Shown here in pieces: positions 60,914 through 64,000 of a DNA stretch of 64,000 nucleotides; within the stretch, counting starts at the first letter, position 1, and the number at the start of each line of letters is the position of its first letter. This DNA is from Nonomuraea sp. NEAU-A123. GTDB taxonomy: Bacteria > Actinomycetota > Actinomycetes > Streptosporangiales > Streptosporangiaceae. Where the stretch lies: the NCBI RefSeq assembly GCF_018603905.1, contig NZ_JAHFZZ010000009.1:372001-436000 (forward strand), read 5' to 3'. Both the position numbers and the translations under genes were made by a program. A model generated the notes under the pieces. That model saw only the letters and a program-made list of their open reading frames with translations. It was not told where the DNA came from and did not search any database.

Positions 60914-62365
60914 ATGCCCGCTGTCCCCGCTCACGCCCGGGCATCCGGCCCGCCGCAGGCGAACACCGTCGTGGTGGTGCTCGCCCTCGCCGGGATCGTG
61001 GTCTCGCTGATGCAGACCCTGGTGATCCCGCTGATCCCCCAGCTCCCGAGGCTCTTGAGCGCCCCGGCCGCTGACACAACCTGGGCGATCACCGCCACGC
61101 TGCTCGCCGGCGCCGTCGCGACGCCGACGGTGGGACGGCTGGGCGACATGTACGGCAAGCGACGCATGCTGCTGATCAGCCTGGTCCTGCTGGTGACCGG
61201 CTCGGTCGTCTGCGCTCTCGCCGGCACGTTGACGCCCATGGTCGTCGGACGGACGCTGCAGGGCCTGGCCGCCGGTGTCATTCCGCTCGGCATCAGCATC
61301 ATGCGCGACGAACTACCCGCCGAGCGCCTCGGCTCGGCGACCGCGCTGATGAGCGCCTCGCTGGGCGTGGGCGGCGCGCTCGGCCTGCCCGCGGCCGCCT
61401 TCCTGGCCGAACGCACCGACTGGCACGTGCTGTTCTGGACGGCGGCGGCCCTCGGCGCCCTCGCCACCGTGCTCGTGCTGACTCTCGTGCCGGAGTCCAG
61501 CGTGCGTACCGGAGGCCGCTTCGACCTGGTGGGCGCGGCGGGACTGTCGATCGCGCTGGTGTGCCTGCTGCTGGCGATCTCCCAGGGCGCCGGCTGGGGC
61601 TGGACCAGCGCCCTGACCATCGGCCTGTTCGGCGCGGCGGTCGTCGCGCTGGCGCTGTGGGGCTGGTGGGAGCTCCGGAACAGGCAGCCGCTGGTGGACC
61701 TGCGCACCACCGCGCGCCGTCAGGTGCTGCTCACCAACCTCGCCTCCGCCGTGTTCGGCTTCGCGATGTTCGCGATGTCCCTGGTGCTCCCGCAACTCCT
61801 GCAGATCCCGAAGGCCACCGGCTACGGGCTGGGAGAGTCGATGCTGACCGTGGGCCTGGTGATGGGCCCCTCCGGCCTGGTGATGATGGCCATGGCCCCG
61901 CTGTCCGCGCGGATCTCGAAGGCCAGGGGCCCCAAGGTGACCTTGATGTGCGGTGCGCTCGTGGTCGCCGCCGGCTATGGCCTGAGCATCGCGCTGATGT
62001 CCGCCATCTGGCACCTGGTGCTCGTCTCCGCGGTGATCGGGGCCGGGATCGGACTCGCGTACGGCGCCATGCCCGCGCTCGTCATGGCGGCCGTGCCCGT
62101 GTCGGAGACGGCCGCCGCCAACAGCCTCAACACGCTGATGCGGGCCATCGGCACCTCGATCTCCAGCGCGGTCTCCGGCGTGGTCCTGGCCCAGATGACC
62201 ATCACGCTCGGCTCGGTCACCCTCCCGTCCCAGAACGGCTTCCGCCTGGTCATGGCCATCGGCGCGGGCGCCGCGCTCGTCGCTCTCGCCTTCGCGGCCT
62301 TCCTGCCCGGCCGGCGCCCGGCTTCCGCCACACCGACCACGCACCCCGCCGCCGCGCGGGTCTGA
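60914..62365 (+). CDS. MFS exporter, DHA2 type
   Basis: A 483-residue protein with about 14 transmembrane stretches. GRLGDMYGKRRMLL is the cytoplasmic loop motif and GVGGALGLPAAAFLAE the helix-5 antiporter motif. ATG follows GGAGG by eight bases. It is divergent from the P450 operon across 119 bases containing the operator candidate, so it is probably controlled by the same TetR. A role in exporting the P450 product or another drug is inferred from layout. It converges on the sugar ABC permease gene with one base between stops. Confidence 0.92.
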   Translation: MPAVPAHARASGPPQANTVVVVLALAGIVVSLMQTLVIPLIPQLPRLLSAPAADTTWAITATLLAGAVATPTVGRLGDMYGKRRMLLISLVLLVTGSVVCALAGTLTPMVVGRTLQGLAAGVIPLGISIMRDELPAERLGSATALMSASLGVGGALGLPAAAFLAERTDWHVLFWTAAALGALATVLVLTLVPESSVRTGGRFDLVGAAGLSIALVCLLLAISQGAGWGWTSALTIGLFGAAVVALALWGWWELRNRQPLVDLRTTARRQVLLTNLASAVFGFAMFAMSLVLPQLLQIPKATGYGLGESMLTVGLVMGPSGLVMMAMAPLSARISKARGPKVTLMCGALVVAAGYGLSIALMSAIWHLVLVSAVIGAGIGLAYGAMPALVMAAVPVSETAAANSLNTLMRAIGTSISSAVSGVVLAQMTITLGSVTLPSQNGFRLVMAIGAGAALVALAFAAFLPGRRPASATPTTHPAAARV

Positions 62366-62366
62366 T

Positions 62367-63182
62367 CTAGCCCTTGATCGCGCCCTGGGTGATGCCGTTG
62401 ACGAAGCTGCGCTGGAAGATGAGGTAGACGACCACGATCGGGGTGATGACGATCAGGCCGGCCGCCGACAGCAACGGGATGTCGGTCGAGTACTGGCCGA
62501 CGAAGAGTCCCAGACCGCCCGGGGCGGTGCGCCGCTCCGGGTCCTGCATCATGACCAGCACCAGCAGGAACTGGTTCCACGACCACATGAAGTACAGGAC
62601 CGACAGGGTGGTGATCGCCGGCCACGAGATCGGCAGCAGCACCCGCGCCAGCACGACGATGTCCCGGGCGCCGTCGATGCGCGCCGCCTCGACGAGCTCG
62701 TCGGGGATGTTGGAGAAGTGCGAGCGCATCCAGTACACGCCGAACGGCATGAACAGCGCCACCTCGGCGAGGATGATGCCGAGGTAGGAGTTGGTGAGGC
62801 CGACCTCACGCAGGTTGAAGTAGAGCGCCACGACGATGAGCTCGATCGGCAGCGTGAGTCCCAGCACGAAGCCGGCCGTCACCGTCTTGTGGCCCCAGAC
62901 CTTCAGGACCGTCAGCCCGTATCCGGCCAGCGTGGCCAGCACCAGCGCGAGCGGCACCACGCACACCGAGATCAGCACGCTCGACCGCATGAGGGCGGTG
63001 AAGTTGCCGCGCTCCCAGGCCAGCGCCAGGGTCTGCCACGACCAGTGCTCAGGGATGCTCAGCCCGTTGAGCTGCGCGCCCGGCGGATGCAGGGCGGCCA
63101 GGATGATGCCGGCGAACGGCAGCAGTACCATGACCGCCAACAGGACAAGTACGCCATACCGGATGCTGACCCCGCCGCGCAT
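62367..63182 (-). CDS. Sugar ABC importer permease, MalG-like
   Basis: A 271-residue binding-protein-dependent permease with six hydrophobic segments and the EAA loop EAARIDGARDIVVLARVLLPISWP. ATG at 63182, two bases after the upstream permease stop; a TTG at 63188 overlapping that stop is possible. Carbohydrate-uptake class 1 family. It pairs with the MalF-like gene and is unrelated to macrolactam synthesis, marking chromosomal background beyond the cluster. Confidence 0.9.
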   Translation of the reverse strand: MRGGVSIRYGVLVLLAVMVLLPFAGIILAALHPPGAQLNGLSIPEHWSWQTLALAWERGNFTALMRSSVLISVCVVPLALVLATLAGYGLTVLKVWGHKTVTAGFVLGLTLPIELIVVALYFNLREVGLTNSYLGIILAEVALFMPFGVYWMRSHFSNIPDELVEAARIDGARDIVVLARVLLPISWPAITTLSVLYFMWSWNQFLLVLVMMQDPERRTAPGGLGLFVGQYSTDIPLLSAAGLIVITPIVVVYLIFQRSFVNGITQGAIKG

Positions 63183-63184
63183 GC

Positions 63185-64000
63185 TCAACTCTCATCCCTG
63201 GTGAAGTATCGGATGGCGCTGACCACGGCGATCACCAGCACGGTCAGCACGACCGCCAGCGCGCTCGCGCCGCCGATGTCGCCCTCGTTGAAGGCCAGCC
63301 GGTAGACCAGCAGGGCGGGCACGTTGGTCTGACCCGCCGGGCCGCCGTTCGTCGTGGTGAAGACGAGGTCGAAGCTGGCCAGCGCGGCGATCGTGGTGAT
63401 GACGCCGGCGATCGTGATCTCCTTGCGCACCCCGGGCAGGGTGACGTGGAGGAACTGCCGCCACGAGTTCGCGCCGTCGAGCGTCGCCGCTTCGTACAGA
63501 GACGGGTCGATCTTCTGCGCGCCGGCCAGGAAGAGCATCATGCACAGCCCGCTCATCGCCCAGGTCCCGATGAACCCGAGCGCGACCAGCGCCAGTTGGT
63601 AGTCGCCCAGCCAGGCCCGGGTGATCCCGCCCAGCCCCACCAGGTCCAGGAGCTGGTTGACGACGCCGGTGTCGCTGTAGAGCCAGCGCCAGGTGATGCC
63701 GACGGCCACCAGCGGCAGCACCTGGGGAAGGAAGAAGACGATCCGGAAGAACGTCATCCCGCGCCGCACCTTGCCCATCAGCAGGGCCGTCATGAACAGC
63801 CCGACGCAGATGGGGATGAACGAAAAGAAGACGATCAGCACGAGGCTATGCAGAATGGCCTCGTACAGCGCCGAATCCCGAAAAATCTTGATGTAGTTGT
63901 CCAGGCCCGCCGAGGTCGCCGGCAGGATGCCGTCCCAGTTCAGGAAGGACAGGCGCAACGTGTTCAGCGCCGGCCAGATGGCGAAACCCAGATACACGGC
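63185..64000 (-). CDS. Sugar ABC importer permease, MalF-like (5' end outside window)
   Basis: The visible 270 residues show hydrophobic segments (ILHSLVLIVFFSFIPICVGLFMTAL, ALVALGFIGTWAMSGLCMMLFL) and the EAA loop EAATLDGANSWRQFLHVTLPG. The frame is still open at the window end, so the start lies beyond it. It is the inner-membrane partner of the MalG-like permease; a binding protein gene probably precedes it. Confidence 0.88.
   Translation of the reverse strand, partial: AVYLGFAIWPALNTLRLSFLNWDGILPATSAGLDNYIKIFRDSALYEAILHSLVLIVFFSFIPICVGLFMTALLMGKVRRGMTFFRIVFFLPQVLPLVAVGITWRWLYSDTGVVNQLLDLVGLGGITRAWLGDYQLALVALGFIGTWAMSGLCMMLFLAGAQKIDPSLYEAATLDGANSWRQFLHVTLPGVRKEITIAGVITTIAALASFDLVFTTTNGGPAGQTNVPALLVYRLAFNEGDIGGASALAVVLTVLVIAVVSAIRYFTRDES

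Noticed and set aside
1..64000. Mobile elements, tRNA or CRISPR arrays
   Set aside because: No transposase, integrase, tRNA-like clover or regularly spaced repeat array was recognised on either strand; the long identical DNA segments belong to PKS modules.

Overview
The window is high-GC actinomycete DNA with strong GGAGG ribosome sites, many GTG/TTG starts and 4-base ATGA/GTGA gene overlaps. It holds most of one large biosynthetic gene cluster, with unrelated-looking flanks on the right. No rRNA, tRNA, IS element, integrase, attachment site or CRISPR array was seen. Genus cannot be fixed from the sequence alone; an Actinomadura/Nonomuraea/Streptomyces-type host fits.

The core (about 1-55,700) encodes a glycosylated macrolactam of the fluvirucin/vicenistatin type. 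Reading leftwards on the minus strand: two adenylating enzymes, a PLP decarboxylase, a giant PKS with an ACP-only loading domain plus modules 1-2, an ABC exporter pair, a glycosyltransferase, then PKS modules 3, 4 and 5 on separate proteins (module 5 is cut by the window start). A stand-alone ACP, a trans-acyltransferase and a proline-iminopeptidase-like hydrolase (37,470-39,592) complete a beta-amino-acid starter pathway: Asp is activated, loaded on the ACP, decarboxylated to beta-alanyl-ACP, capped with an amino acid, moved to the loading ACP and finally uncapped before lactam closure. Acyltransferase motifs alternate branched/malonyl/branched/malonyl/branched. Five extensions of beta-alanine would give a 14-membered lactam with alkyl branches at C2, C6 and C10, the fluvirucin pattern. 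A plus-strand operon (41,757-46,518) of carboxyltransferase, crotonyl-CoA carboxylase/reductase, KAS III and 3-hydroxyacyl-CoA dehydrogenase supplies ethylmalonyl-CoA. Deoxy-aminosugar genes (epimerase, aminotransferase, rmlA, rmlB) and a glycosyltransferase decorate the lactam. A type II thioesterase, a LAL regulator, an MFS exporter and its probable TetR regulator complete the core.

The right flank (55,675-64,000) holds a small membrane protein, a TetR-controlled operon with two P450s, a ferredoxin and a ferredoxin reductase, a divergent MFS exporter, and the end of a sugar ABC importer. It probably lies outside the cluster.

The least expected signal is regulatory. Upstream of the main biosynthetic transcription units lie direct repeats of AGGGG, always reading in the direction of transcription, and at three sites (upstream of the glycosyltransferase, the Asp-activating enzyme and rmlA) in exact 11-bp register. 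This looks like a cluster-wide activator box. In-frame TTA codons in the LAL regulator, glycosyltransferase, carboxyltransferase and ABC ATPase suggest additional bldA control. Two strong-SD leader peptides overlap the starts of downstream genes, and stretches of identical DNA between alternate modules point to bimodule duplication with gene conversion.
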